DNA from: MGBC114079 sp964531385
GTDB lineage: Bacteria > Bacillota > Clostridia > Lachnospirales > CAG-274
Direction of reading: 5' to 3'
Assembly (NCBI GenBank): GCA_964531385.1
Contig: CAZHGC010000011.1
Coordinates: forward strand, 17,383 to 81,382
DNA: 64,000 nucleotides
Each line of letters starts with the position of its first letter. Positions within the stretch are counted from its first letter, which is position 1. The notes beneath the pieces are model-generated. The model was not told the origin of the DNA. It saw only the letters and a list, made by a program, of their open reading frames with translations, and made no database searches. The position numbers and the translations under genes are program-made. Below are positions 24,851-34,042 of this stretch, one piece after another.

Positions 24851-26185
24851 ATGTCATATGTAGACGAAGTAATTGAAGCAGTTGTTCGTAAAAATCCGAG
24901 TGAACCTGAATTTCATCAGGCTGTTAAAGAGGTTTTGGAATCTCTTAGAGCTGTTGTTGAAAAAAATGAAGAAAAATTTAGAAAAGACGCTTTACTTGAA
25001 AGATTGGTTGAGCCTGAAAGACAGATTAAATTTAGAGTTCCTTGGGTTGATGACAAAGGACAAGTTCAAGTTAACACAGGTTACAGAGTTCAGTTTAACA
25101 GTGCCATTGGACCTTACAAAGGCGGTTTGAGACTTCACCCTTCTGTAAATCTTGGAATTATTAAATTCTTGGGATTTGAACAGATTTTTAAAAATTCTTT
25201 GACAGGGCTTCCTATTGGTGGCGGAAAGGGTGGTTCTGATTTTGACCCTAAAGGAAAATCAGACAGAGAAATTATGGCATTCTGCCAAAGTTTTATGACT
25301 GAATTGTGCAAATACATTGGTGCTGACACTGACGTTCCTGCGGGAGACATTGGAACAGGTGCAAGAGAAATCGGTTATATGTTTGGCCAATACAAACGCA
25401 TTAGAGGCGTTTACGAAGGCGTTTTGACAGGAAAAGGTTTATCTTACGGCGGTTCTTTGGCAAGAACTGAAGCAACAGGTTATGGTTTGCTTTATTTGAC
25501 AAGCGAAATGCTTAAATGCAACGGACACGACATTAAAGGAAAAACTGTTTGTGTTTCTGGTTCGGGAAATGTTGCTATTTATGCAACTCAGAAAGCTCAG
25601 CAACTTGGTGCTAAAGTTGTTACTGTTTCCGATTCTACAGGTTGGGTTTATGACCCAGAGGGAATTGATGTTGCTCTTCTTAAAGAAGTTAAAGAAGTTA
25701 AACGTGCAAGACTTACTGAATATGCTGCAAACAGACCGAGTGCACAATATCACGAAGGCAGAGGAGTTTGGACTATTAAATGTGATGTTGCTCTTCCTTG
25801 TGCAACTCAAAACGAATTACTTCTTGAAGATGCCAAAGCTTTGGTTGCAAACGGCTGTATTGCTGTTGCTGAGGGTGCTAATATGCCTACAACTCTTGAA
25901 GCTACAGAATATCTTCAGGCTAACAAAATTCTTTTTGCTCCGGGCAAAGCAGCAAACGCCGGCGGTGTTGCTACATCTGCTCTTGAGATGAGCCAGAATA
26001 GCGAAAGACTTAGCTGGACTTTTGAAGAAGTTGACGCTAAACTTAAAAATATTATGATTAACATTTTCCACAATCTTGATGATGCTGCTAAACGTTATGG
26101 TGCTGAAGGCAACTATGTTGTTGGTGCAAACATTGCAGGTTTTGAAAAGGTTGCCGATGCTATGACTGCTCAGGGAATTTGCTAA
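24851..26185 (+). CDS. gdhA: Glutamate dehydrogenase, hexameric NADP-type
   Basis: This 444-residue cytoplasmic enzyme interconverts 2-oxoglutarate plus ammonia and glutamate. Key segments are the substrate-binding YKGGLRLHP, the catalytic lysine block LPIGGGKGGSDFDPKGKS, DVPAGDIGTGAREIGYM, the GSLARTEATGYG loop and the Rossmann motif VSGSGNVAIYA. The short-hexamer length and the lack of a Glu/Asp at the end of the second beta strand (VVTVSDSTG) favour NADP(H) and a biosynthetic role. AAGGAGG is 9-10 bases before the ATG. It is a single-gene unit with its own leader and terminator. Confidence 0.96.
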   Translation: MSYVDEVIEAVVRKNPSEPEFHQAVKEVLESLRAVVEKNEEKFRKDALLERLVEPERQIKFRVPWVDDKGQVQVNTGYRVQFNSAIGPYKGGLRLHPSVNLGIIKFLGFEQIFKNSLTGLPIGGGKGGSDFDPKGKSDREIMAFCQSFMTELCKYIGADTDVPAGDIGTGAREIGYMFGQYKRIRGVYEGVLTGKGLSYGGSLARTEATGYGLLYLTSEMLKCNGHDIKGKTVCVSGSGNVAIYATQKAQQLGAKVVTVSDSTGWVYDPEGIDVALLKEVKEVKRARLTEYAANRPSAQYHEGRGVWTIKCDVALPCATQNELLLEDAKALVANGCIAVAEGANMPTTLEATEYLQANKILFAPGKAANAGGVATSALEMSQNSERLSWTFEEVDAKLKNIMINIFHNLDDAAKRYGAEGNYVVGANIAGFEKVADAMTAQGIC

Positions 26186-26260
26186 TTGTTTTTTGAATTG
26201 TTTCGGAATTTTGTGTTTTCCTTAAAGGACTGACGCTTGATTTTGTTTCTATAAATTTGG

Positions 26261-26302
26261 GCTTGATGAAAGGTATGAAATACTTTTTGTCAAGCTTTTT
26301 TT
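26261..26302 (+). terminator. Terminator of gdhA
   Basis: GCTTGA (26261-26266) pairs with TCAAGC (26290-26295), with a nested AAAGGTA/TACTTTT stem, followed by seven T. Confidence 0.8.
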
Positions 26303-26322
26303 GCATAAGGAGGTGCGAAAAA

Positions 26323-26412
26323 CTCAATTATTCCTCCCTTAAATTAAAATAAAATTGTAAAATCGAAAAGCGGAGGAGTATGAGGAACAAAGAGTTCCTC
26401 ATACTCCTCCGC
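26323..26412. repeat. Palindromic element, intact copy (19-bp perfect stem)
   Basis: A GCGGAGGAGTATGAGGAAC arm (26370-26388) pairs perfectly with its complement at 26394-26412 around the loop AAAGA. About 50 bases of left flank including AATTAAAATAAAAT are also shared with a second copy at 27757-27831. No U tract follows, so it is not a simple terminator. The rest of the gap to 26613 holds no gene that I can support. Confidence 0.85.
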
Positions 26413-26613
26413 AATGGTCTGTGAAATGTTCCATTTCGTAAACCCTCAAAACCACGTAACCCCAAATAGGCGGAGATTTTGATAACTTTTTCAAAAGAAT
26501 TTTCTGCAAAATGCAAAATGCGACTGTCCTCAAAATAGTATGGACAAGCACAAAGGAATTGTCAGTTCATACTCATAGCCTTAATATATCCCGACGGTAG
26601 AAGTGTTAGATGT

Positions 26614-27174
26614 TCATTTATTGGTAATTTCAAAATAATCAATTTTTGTCATACCGTACAAATAATAATCGCAGTATGTATTTACCATTTTACCTTCACG
26701 AATAAGTCCTTCCCGCTTGAAGCCTACTTTTTCTAAGGTTTTATACGATGCAATATTTTGTGTATGAACATCAGCCCAAAGACGTTGCAATTCTGTTTCT
26801 TCAAAACAGAAGGTAGCTACTCTTGCCAGTGCTTCTGTCATAAGTCGGTTGCCTTGATAGGCAGGAGAAAGGCGAAATGCTACTTTTGCCATGCGGTTAT
26901 TTTCAATGAGATACACCCACATATCCCCGATGACTTTATAATTTTGTTTGTGAACAATACCCCAATGAAAACTTTTTGTGGATTTCTCTGGGCTTTGAAA
27001 AAGCAATTCCGGGTTTAAGTCGCTTTTTCCGGGGCGTTTTCCCCAATACTGATAAATGGAACTGTTACCCAACCATTCTTTCAAATCTTCAACATCTTCT
27101 TTCTGCAGATGGCGTAGGATAAGTTGTTCCGTTTCAAGAACAGGCTTATTCTGCATATAATCAGTTAATTTCAT
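26614..27174 (-). CDS. GNAT family N-acetyltransferase (RimJ/RimL-like)
   Basis: This 186-residue acetyl-CoA-dependent acetyltransferase has the GNAT fold. It begins with the typical LETEQLILRHLQKEDVEDL strand-helix start. The acetyl-CoA pyrophosphate loop (around 105-115, LSPAYQGNRLMTEAL) replaces the usual RxxGxG/A with Y-Q-G-N-R. ASYKTLEKVGFKREG forms the late beta-bulge region. RimJ/RimL-like members acetylate protein N termini or small molecules; the substrate here is unknown. It overlaps the preceding trmO gene by 4 bases (ATGA), so the two are translationally coupled. Valine codons here include many GTA, unlike the GTT habit of the neighbours, which supports acquisition by transfer. 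Confidence 0.85.
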   Translation of the reverse strand: MKLTDYMQNKPVLETEQLILRHLQKEDVEDLKEWLGNSSIYQYWGKRPGKSDLNPELLFQSPEKSTKSFHWGIVHKQNYKVIGDMWVYLIENNRMAKVAFRLSPAYQGNRLMTEALARVATFCFEETELQRLWADVHTQNIASYKTLEKVGFKREGLIREGKMVNTYCDYYLYGMTKIDYFEITNK

Positions 27175-27659
27175 AAGTCACCCTCCTTAAAATTGAATAC
27201 CTGTCCCCAATCAAAATAACCGGAATCTTCTGTGCTTTTTGGCCATTCGCTACACCATGCGGGAATACTGGGCGATTCAACTCTGTCAAAGCTCGGAGTG
27301 TAGGGCTTGATGTCAAGTACGGGGGTATTATCATTTGCGTCAATGAATGCAACACGAACTATGCCGTTGGTGAAATCAATGTTAATGATTTCGGACGTTG
27401 TTAATGCAATAGGGTTCGGACGTGCAGGAGATCGTGTTGCAAATACACCCATGACTTCGGGTGCACCTTTATAGGGCTGTTCAGTCTGTAATTCGTTTCG
27501 GTCTACGTTGTTGTCGCAATTGCTGAACCACCAAAGGACATTGATGTGGCTGAAGCCATCTAAGGCTTGCAGTCCGGGAATGTACTCCGGCTTTAACTGA
27601 ATAAATGTTCCATTTTCATCATTTTTTACTTTGCCAATAGCTTTTAATTGATAGGTCAT
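27171..27659 (-). CDS. TrmO-family tRNA methyltransferase (TsaA/UPF0066)
   Basis: This 162-residue protein has the TrmO / VirR-TsaA beta-barrel fold. Characterised members use SAM to N6-methylate threonylcarbamoyladenosine at tRNA position 37. The signature RSPARPNPIALT and the LDGFSHINVLWWF block are clear. Members limited to this single domain are also common in Clostridia and Archaea, where some may have other substrates. It is the first gene of a two-gene minus-strand unit with the GNAT protein. AAGGAGG lies just before the ATG. Codon use differs from the surrounding host genes. Confidence 0.85.
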   Translation of the reverse strand: MTYQLKAIGKVKNDENGTFIQLKPEYIPGLQALDGFSHINVLWWFSNCDNNVDRNELQTEQPYKGAPEVMGVFATRSPARPNPIALTTSEIINIDFTNGIVRVAFIDANDNTPVLDIKPYTPSFDRVESPSIPAWCSEWPKSTEDSGYFDWGQVFNFKEGDL

Positions 27660-27756
27660 ATTTTTTTCCTCCTTGTTTTTGTTGTAAAAATAGTATAAGA
27701 CCTCACATCATGTGAGATGCAATAGGGAAAAATTAAAAAGTGGGTGTGAAAAAAAT

Positions 27757-27831
27757 TAATTATTTTCCTGAATTAAAATAAAATGGTAACTTGGAAAAAC
27801 AGAGGAATATGAGGAACAAAGAGTTCCTTAT
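27757..27831. repeat. Palindromic element, degenerate second copy
   Basis: AATTAAAATAAAAT and a GAATATGAGGAAC-AAAGA-GTTCCT block repeat the element at 26323-26412 in the same orientation. The outer right arm has been lost, leaving only a short stem. The two copies flank the GNAT-trmO pair as direct repeats. The rest of the 425-base gap to 28084 has no supported gene. Confidence 0.75.
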
Positions 27832-28036
27832 CTAAAATCCACAAGCGGAATTCGGTTCTACTGAGGAAAATAAAGAGGAAAAAAGTTTGCGACGCTATTG
27901 TTATTGGAGTTATTGGTTGAAAGATAGTTTTTTGATGAGGGTGCCTTGAAGAAACGAGATAGTTTTTTTGAGGTTTAAAGAGGTTCGAAGTTTTTGAAAC
28001 AGGATTTAACAATACAAGTTATAGTTTACAAAAATT

Positions 28037-28067
28037 AGGGGTGTGAAAAATATTTTTTTACACCCCT
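28037..28067. terminator. Terminator at the end of the MerR gene
   Basis: AGGGGTGT (28037-28044) pairs with ACACCCCT (28060-28067) around an A/T loop. It can act for the minus-strand MerR gene, which ends at 28085. Confidence 0.6.
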
Positions 28068-28084
28068 TTTCAAAGTCTATACAA

Positions 28085-28897
28085 TCATGTGTGTTTCAGC
28101 GGTATTTGAAGTTCAATCAAGTATTTTTCAGGGTTATTCTCATTCCAGGGACCTCTATGCACAATTTGACGCATCGGGTTAGACATTTTGTATTTGCCGT
28201 TTGCCTGCAACCATTCGGCAAAGGCAATGTAGGCACATTTTATATTTGCAAAATCGCCATAGACCATTGTGCAAGCCATATACGGAATTGGCTCTGTTAT
28301 GTGGAAACAAAAAGGGTCTTTTGCCTTTCCCATTTTCTTTACCGGAGCACATAGCTCAATATCAACATCTGTCTCTCGAAATTCGGTATCGTGATAAATG
28401 GAAAATGTATTGCCTATTATTTCTATTTTTTGTGCACCTATAAAAGTAGAAAGTTCTTTCCATAAGTCGCCCTCGGAATAGTAGTTTGGTACAACTTTCC
28501 GCAAGGATAGCACCTGATATGCAGGAGACGACTTAACAGAGATGTTATAGTGCAATTCTCCTTTACAACCTTGTATTTCACTTTTTGCAATTTCAATCTT
28601 CCGCAGTTTTTCTTGTTCGGTCTGTATTGCATTTTCTATCTCTATACGTTTTTTGTCAAGTTGTGCAAGAAGTGATTGCTCGTCCATCATCAGAGCAAGA
28701 GCAATTTCTGAAACATTCAGCCCACTATCCCGAAAATACAAAATCTTATTTAGACGTGGTATTTGTTCTACTGAATACAGTCGGTGCCCTGTCCATTTGT
28801 CAACCTCTGCTGGTGTTAGAAGTCCTACCTCGTCATAATAGCGAAGCATACGAACAGATACCTGCATTAGCTTTGAAAATTCACCTATTTTAAACAT
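28085..28897 (-). CDS. MerR family regulator with GyrI-like ligand-binding domain
   Basis: This 270-residue transcription factor has an N-terminal MerR winged helix (KIGEFSKLMQVSVRMLRYYDEVGLLTP), a coiled-coil dimer helix (about 75-120, LLAQLDKKRIEIENAIQTEQ) and a C-terminal BmrR/GyrI-type effector-binding domain (about 125-268). Such proteins usually sense cationic or hydrophobic compounds and activate efflux genes by twisting promoters with long spacers. No transporter is adjacent, so its target is unknown; the GNAT-trmO pair nearby is a possibility. Its own promoter (28945-28918) overlaps a likely autoregulatory site. Codon use matches the islet rather than the host. Confidence 0.88.
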   Translation of the reverse strand: MFKIGEFSKLMQVSVRMLRYYDEVGLLTPAEVDKWTGHRLYSVEQIPRLNKILYFRDSGLNVSEIALALMMDEQSLLAQLDKKRIEIENAIQTEQEKLRKIEIAKSEIQGCKGELHYNISVKSSPAYQVLSLRKVVPNYYSEGDLWKELSTFIGAQKIEIIGNTFSIYHDTEFRETDVDIELCAPVKKMGKAKDPFCFHITEPIPYMACTMVYGDFANIKCAYIAFAEWLQANGKYKMSNPMRQIVHRGPWNENNPEKYLIELQIPLKHT

Positions 28898-28917
28898 CGT
28901 ATCACCACCTACTTATT

Positions 28918-28945
28918 ATTATAGCAAATACAAGTTATACTTCAA
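28918..28945 (-). promoter_or_regulatory. Promoter of the MerR gene
   Basis: On the minus strand TTGAAG, 16 bases, TATAAT (28945 to 28918) lies about 20 bases before the start codon. The spacer contains AAGTATAACTTGTA, a partly palindromic stretch that could be a MerR operator. Confidence 0.5.
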
Positions 28946-29005
28946 TCGCTTTCTTACATTTGCAAAGAAATTATTTAGGTCAATAGCGGGAACTGTATAG
29001 ACGTA

Positions 29006-29099
29006 TCGAAAACAGGTTTTCGATGAGATAATATAGAGAAACAAATAGCTTATTTCAAAGATTTTCGAATAAAATTATTGAAACTTGTTTTTATTCGAA
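29006..29099. repeat. Two inverted repeats in the MerR-SLH intergenic region
   Basis: TCGAAAAC-AG-GTTTTCGA (29006-29023) is a perfect 8-bp hairpin. TTCGAATAAAA (29064-29074) pairs exactly with TTTTATTCGAA (29089-29099). Neither is followed by a good U tract. They may be regulator sites or remains of an element at the right edge of the islet. Confidence 0.5.
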
Positions 29100-29186
29100 G
29101 AAGGCGGAATGTACATTTTTTGAACGGTTAAATTTATTCGAATTGGGAGACTTTTTTTACAATATTATTATTTTTTCAATTATGGT

Positions 29187-29215
29187 TTGATATTCTTGAA
29201 ATTAAATAGTATAAT
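29187..29215 (+). promoter_or_regulatory. Strong promoter of the SLH operon
   Basis: TTGATA (29187-29192), 17 bases, and a perfect TATAAT (29210-29215). Transcription would start near 29222, 62 bases before the ATG. Confidence 0.75.
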
Positions 29216-29283
29216 AATATTAATATGGTTTGGACAATTTTTTTATTTACCGAAAATGTGAAAAAATTTTTTGGAGGGTTAAT

Positions 29284-32200
29284 ATGAAAAAAGGATTTTT
29301 TGGAGGTCTTGTTTTGAAAAGACTGATTGCTTTTGTTTTTGCCTTTGTTTTTATACCGTTTGGCGGGGCTTATGTGTTTGCTTTGACGGACACGAAAGTT
29401 TTTACTGACCCAGTTGAAAACACTTATGTTGGCAGAACAGAGGGTTGGGACATTATCGATAATCTTAATTTTTCTGATGTTGGGGTTTCTCATTGGGCAA
29501 GGGAAGCGGTTGTTCGTTCGGGTGCATATGATATGGTTAAAGGATATAACGGAAAATTTAACCCGAATTCAACGGTTTCAAATCAAGAGGCAATTGCTTT
29601 TGTTTTGCGTGTTATGGGTATGGAAAATGCTGCACAGACGAGGGCTTCGGAACTTAAAGAGACTACACCTCAATTTGAATCGGTTTTGCCGACCTGGTCT
29701 AACGGGTATTTGAGCCTTGCAAGCGAAAACGGGCTTATTTCAGACCAAGAATATCTCGATACTTTGGTTGTTGACCAAACAACCCTTGATGATACGGCAT
29801 TTTTAAAAAATGCTCCGGCAACAAGAGAACGTGTTGCGGATTGGATTGTTAAAGGGCTTAACGTTATTTCGCCGGAAGTTTTATCTGTTAACAATACATC
29901 TCAACAAAGTATGTATAAATATTCTGATTGGGATAAGGTTGACGTTGCTTATGCTCAATCTCTTGAACTTTTGTGTGCAAACGGTGTTCTTGCAGGGTCT
30001 GACGGGAAAATTAACCCGAAAGGTGCTATTACAAGAGCTCAAATGGCTCAACTTCTTTCAAATCTCGACACAATTTATTTTAAATCGGCGGGTATGGAAA
30101 AGAAAACAGGAACGGTTGGCGGTATTCAAGATGCTCAGCTTTCTCAAACAAACATAGCTAATCTTTGGAGAAACATTTACATAAGAAATATGGACGGTAA
30201 AATTGACGTTTTACAGTTCCAAGTTCGTGAGAGCGATTCGCCTCAGGACAAAGTTGCGGATACGGTTGTTTATAACAACGGTGCTGTTTCAAGCCTTACA
30301 TCTCTTCTTGAGGGCGACCAGATTGAATATGTTGTTAGGACAAACGAGGAAACAGGCGAGAAAACAGTTGTTTTTGTTAAGAAAACAGGCGGGCTTACAA
30401 GAAAAGACGTTCAAGGAAAGCTCATGGAAATTGATTATGCAAACGGACAAATTCACGTTTTGGACACTTTGGGAAAAAGATTTTCATATCCTATTGTTAA
30501 TGGGCTTTACGGAACGATTGATGGTGAAAATTATATTGTTATGGGCGAAAAAAGATATTTGGACAAAAGTCTTCCGTACGGAAGCACTGTTAAACTTTCG
30601 CTTGTTAACAACACTGTTGACGACATTCAATATATTGGCGAAATGAATTTACTTAACGAAATTCGTGGCGTTGTTATTGAAAACAATCAGGCATACGGAT
30701 ATCTTACAGTTGTTGACAACAACGGCAAAGAAGTTACCAAAAACTATTATTCCGACCAAATTGAAGTTGAAAAACAAGAATATTATGACACTGATGACGA
30801 GACAGGCTATCTTGACCAAATTTTTCAAACAGGTGCTTATGATGCAAGAGATACTCAAATTTCCAATATTGAACCGGGGGACATTGTTTTTATAAGAACT
30901 TTTGCAGACGACCCAGACACTATTGAGAGCATTAGTGCATCTCCGAATTACATAATGAAATATGGAAAAGTTAGCAGTTATGTTAATGACGGAACGGGCG
31001 TTAATCAACTTATGCTTCAATATGAAAACGGTCAAACTTCTTGGTTTGATGTTGCAGAGTCGGTTTTTGCATCGAAAGCGGGCAAGCCTATTGAACAAAG
31101 CGAAATTCAAGCGGGTGATTGGGTTAAAGTTCTTGTTAATCAGGCTATTATTTCGCCGGGGTATGTTATGGAGTCGGTTAAAGAAATTACTGTTGAGGGA
31201 ACAGGCCACGAAATTAACACAATTATTAAAGGTCAGCTTGGTGCAATTAACAACATTCAAAATAAAATTTCTGTTCAAGATTCTTATACTCTTACGAAAA
31301 AGGGTTGGGCGGATTATAAAGAAATTAGAGATGTTAGTATTGCAAACAATGATATTACTTATTATTATGAGGGAAAACAAATTAATCTCGATTATGCTAT
31401 GAGATTTTTAAAACACGCAGACAATGACGTTTATATTGCTCTTGAAAACAATTATAGCGGTGAGAAAGTTTCTATGATTTCGTTTAGAACAAGCAGAGAC
31501 GATGTTCTTGATGCGGATACAATTATTAATTCTGACGGGGCGGGAAGCTTTAATATTTCTTCCAGAGACGGAAATATTTCTACAGACAGCGGTACAATTG
31601 TTAGAAGATATGGCAGACTTGTTACGGGAAACGATATTATGATTCCTGATTTTGCAACGATTGTTTTGAACGGAGACAACAAAGCGGCGGTTGTTGATAT
31701 TTATGACCAGCCTGATGTTTCGGGCGTTCTTATTGGCCGAGGAAGAATTTTGAGTGTTGATGAGGGACAGAGTTTCTCTCTTAAATCGACAGGTATTCTT
31801 ACAGGAACAAAATGGGTTTACTCTCCTGTTGAGAGAACATTCCAGATTGACCACAACACTATGTATATTGACGAAAACGGTATTTCATCGATGGAAAACT
31901 TTATTGAATATACAACGAATTCAGCTGTTAGCAAGGTTTACAACATTGTTTCTGACGGAACAAAAGCAACTCACGTTATTAATTCGCCTTATGCCAAAGA
32001 TGCTGTTCGAGGCGAGGTTGTTTCTTCCGGAACTTCTCAGGCAGAGGGCGGAAACGGCGACGCAGAAAACGGAGAAAATGCGGAAAACGGCGGAAACGCA
32101 GGAAAGACGATTGTTATTAAAAACAGTACATATCTTAAAAACAAAGCTTATAATTGGGACGATGTTAGCTATACTGACAGCAGTGTTAACATTAATATTC

Positions 32201-32352
32201 CGGCAAACTCAATTATTGTTAAAAACAACAAAGTTGTTGGAATTTCCGAAATTGAAAAAGGCGACAAGATTCGTGTTATGACGGATAATTTGCCGGACAG
32301 AGTTGAGGGTGGAATGACTATTTCCGGTTATATTGTTCTTGTTGAGGGATAA
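29284..32352 (+). CDS. SLH domain cell-surface protein, 1022 residues
   Basis: This secreted surface protein has a signal peptide (about 1-35, with a charged start and RLIAFVFAFVFIPFGG) and then three S-layer homology motifs (about 60-265). Examples are FSDVGVSHWAREAVVRSG and YAQSLELLCANGVLAGSDG, followed by the NPKGAITRAQMAQLLSNL type of end. SLH triplets bind pyruvylated secondary cell-wall polymer and fix the protein to the wall. The remaining 750 residues are beta-rich and contain repeated OB- or barrel-like units with sequences such as IQHVLDTLGKRFSYPI and PGDIVFIRTF, plus an acidic/Asn-Gly patch (AENGENAENGGNAGK). The function of the ectodomain is not recognisable; it may be a structural S-layer component. 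The ATG at 29284 has GGAGGG 6-8 bases upstream, and the strong promoter excludes the earlier in-frame codon. Confidence 0.88.
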   Translation: MKKGFFGGLVLKRLIAFVFAFVFIPFGGAYVFALTDTKVFTDPVENTYVGRTEGWDIIDNLNFSDVGVSHWAREAVVRSGAYDMVKGYNGKFNPNSTVSNQEAIAFVLRVMGMENAAQTRASELKETTPQFESVLPTWSNGYLSLASENGLISDQEYLDTLVVDQTTLDDTAFLKNAPATRERVADWIVKGLNVISPEVLSVNNTSQQSMYKYSDWDKVDVAYAQSLELLCANGVLAGSDGKINPKGAITRAQMAQLLSNLDTIYFKSAGMEKKTGTVGGIQDAQLSQTNIANLWRNIYIRNMDGKIDVLQFQVRESDSPQDKVADTVVYNNGAVSSLTSLLEGDQIEYVVRTNEETGEKTVVFVKKTGGLTRKDVQGKLMEIDYANGQIHVLDTLGKRFSYPIVNGLYGTIDGENYIVMGEKRYLDKSLPYGSTVKLSLVNNTVDDIQYIGEMNLLNEIRGVVIENNQAYGYLTVVDNNGKEVTKNYYSDQIEVEKQEYYDTDDETGYLDQIFQTGAYDARDTQISNIEPGDIVFIRTFADDPDTIESISASPNYIMKYGKVSSYVNDGTGVNQLMLQYENGQTSWFDVAESVFASKAGKPIEQSEIQAGDWVKVLVNQAIISPGYVMESVKEITVEGTGHEINTIIKGQLGAINNIQNKISVQDSYTLTKKGWADYKEIRDVSIANNDITYYYEGKQINLDYAMRFLKHADNDVYIALENNYSGEKVSMISFRTSRDDVLDADTIINSDGAGSFNISSRDGNISTDSGTIVRRYGRLVTGNDIMIPDFATIVLNGDNKAAVVDIYDQPDVSGVLIGRGRILSVDEGQSFSLKSTGILTGTKWVYSPVERTFQIDHNTMYIDENGISSMENFIEYTTNSAVSKVYNIVSDGTKATHVINSPYAKDAVRGEVVSSGTSQAEGGNGDAENGENAENGGNAGKTIVIKNSTYLKNKAYNWDDVSYTDSSVNINIPANSIIVKNNKVVGISEIEKGDKIRVMTDNLPDRVEGGMTISGYIVLVEG

Positions 32353-32388
32353 ATTTAATTTGTGTTTTACAACTTTTTGATTTGAAGC

Positions 32389-32447
32389 GGACAGCTGTTT
32401 CGTTTGGTTAAAATTTGGTTTTGATTTTTTGAAACAGCTGTCCTTTT
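32389..32447 (+). terminator. Terminator after the first SLH gene
   Basis: GGACAGCTGTTTC (32389-32401) and GAAACAGCTGTCC (32431-32443) form a perfect 13-bp stem around a T-rich loop, followed by TTTT. It may be partial, because the next gene follows 45 bases later. Confidence 0.65.
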
Positions 32448-32491
32448 GAAAATGAGTTTTACGAAGGTTATGACAAAGGAAGGGTGATTGT

Positions 32492-34027
32492 GTGAACAAG
32501 TTTAAATGTTTTGCTTTTGCCGGAATTCTTTCGGGGATTATTTTTTCGGCGGGGTGTCCTGTTTTTGCGGAATTGGGCGATTTTGGCTTTTTTGGTGGGA
32601 TTTCTTCAGGAAGAAATTTGCCAAAAACAACAGAACTTATTCTTGAAAAGCAGGAAAACAAAAACAAAAAGGACGACCTTGAATGCGTTTACAAAGAAAT
32701 TATGTTTTTATCGGGCGTTCCGACAACTTTTGAGGGAAATTTGACTGTTGAAGACAAAAGCAAAAAAGACGAAACAAAAACGGCGGATACTTATGATATT
32801 ACTTACAAAGTTGAATCGAACGCATCGACAGACAATGATAACAAAATTTCAAGAGATATTAAGTATGAAGTTAATTATCGTATTGAGGGAAACCAATATA
32901 TTAAAGATTATGAAGTTGACGATTGGAACGAAACCATTACCATTGGCGGAACAAATTATGTTCTTGATGAGGATCAATCGAAATCGACCGTTTCGGTTAT
33001 TGAGTCGCATACGCCGGGGGTTACATATTATAAGGGAAACGTTTCTCACAAGGCGGTTTATACTCTTGATGAGTCTAAAGTTGTTTGGGAACTTTCCGGA
33101 ACTTTTTATGGTTATAACTGTGCTTGGTCTTCAACGGAAACTCACAGAATTGACGGAACGGTTACAACAGACGGCTGGCAGATGCAATATCAAATTAGGC
33201 CGAGTGTTTCTGTTGGAAAGACTTTGCAATATTCCGAAAATGAACCGACAGCTATAAGCTTTTCGGGAAATTACAGAGAAGTTATGCAAAATTATAGCGG
33301 ACTTAGTTATGATATTTACACTATGCCGAAAGTTAATACTTATGATGTTCCGAAAACAGGAACGGAATCTATTGAAACTTACAACAATTTTGAACAGCTT
33401 ATTGCTCCTGATTTGGGATTTTTGAAAGGGCATTTTGCAGAGGCAGACATTAAAAAGCTTTTTGCTATGCAAATTCTTGACGGAGAGCCGACTTATTATC
33501 AGCCGAGCCAAGCAATTACGAGAGGTCAATTTGTTACTATGCTTACAAAAGCCGTTAAACTTCCTATTGAGGAAACAACGAAGAAAAAGAGCAAGAAAAA
33601 GCAAGTTGTTAACGTTGTTTTCCCTGATGTTACGGAAACGAGAAAAGAATATCCTTATATTATGGCGGCTTATAAGGCGGGGCTTGCTGTTGGAAGAGAC
33701 AACGGACATTTTTACACTGATTCGCCTATTGAGCGTCAGGAGGCAATTGTTATTCTTTTGAGAACATTGGGTCTTGAAAATCTTGGACTTTCGCCAACTC
33801 CTATTACTTCTTTTACAGACGACCAATATATTGCAAACTGGGCGAAAAAAGAAGTTTATGCTGCGGCAAGGCTTGGAATTATTGCGGGGGATTCTGACGG
33901 AAAATTTAGGCCGAAAAGCTATGTTTCGAAAGCGGAAGCGGCTGCTTTTGTTAACAGGCTTGTAACTTATATGAGAAGTGATTTACATACGGATTATACT
34001 GAGCATATTGTTAATTACTCAAATTAA
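32492..34027 (+). CDS. SLH domain cell-surface protein, 511 residues
   Basis: This secreted protein has a signal peptide (about 1-26, MNKFKCFAFAGILSGIIFSAG), a beta-rich middle of unknown function (about 60-290) and three SLH motifs at the C terminus (about 300-505). SLH blocks include AIMAAYKAGL-type helices, NGHFYTDSPIERQEAIVILLRTLG and DGKFRPKSYVSKAEAAAFVNRL. It is thus anchored to the wall by its C terminus. The start is a GTG with GGAAGGG upstream. The next gene, a CtpA-type protease, starts 15 bases later and has a nearly identical signal-peptide start (MNKFK), so the two probably act together at the surface. Confidence 0.87.
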   Translation: MNKFKCFAFAGILSGIIFSAGCPVFAELGDFGFFGGISSGRNLPKTTELILEKQENKNKKDDLECVYKEIMFLSGVPTTFEGNLTVEDKSKKDETKTADTYDITYKVESNASTDNDNKISRDIKYEVNYRIEGNQYIKDYEVDDWNETITIGGTNYVLDEDQSKSTVSVIESHTPGVTYYKGNVSHKAVYTLDESKVVWELSGTFYGYNCAWSSTETHRIDGTVTTDGWQMQYQIRPSVSVGKTLQYSENEPTAISFSGNYREVMQNYSGLSYDIYTMPKVNTYDVPKTGTESIETYNNFEQLIAPDLGFLKGHFAEADIKKLFAMQILDGEPTYYQPSQAITRGQFVTMLTKAVKLPIEETTKKKSKKKQVVNVVFPDVTETRKEYPYIMAAYKAGLAVGRDNGHFYTDSPIERQEAIVILLRTLGLENLGLSPTPITSFTDDQYIANWAKKEVYAAARLGIIAGDSDGKFRPKSYVSKAEAAAFVNRLVTYMRSDLHTDYTEHIVNYSN

Positions 34028-34042
34028 TGGGGGCTGTTTTAT

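Noticed and set aside
26328..26516. 62-codon minus-strand frame over the perfect palindrome
   Set aside because: It reads through the hairpin arms, lacks a ribosome binding site and resembles no protein family.
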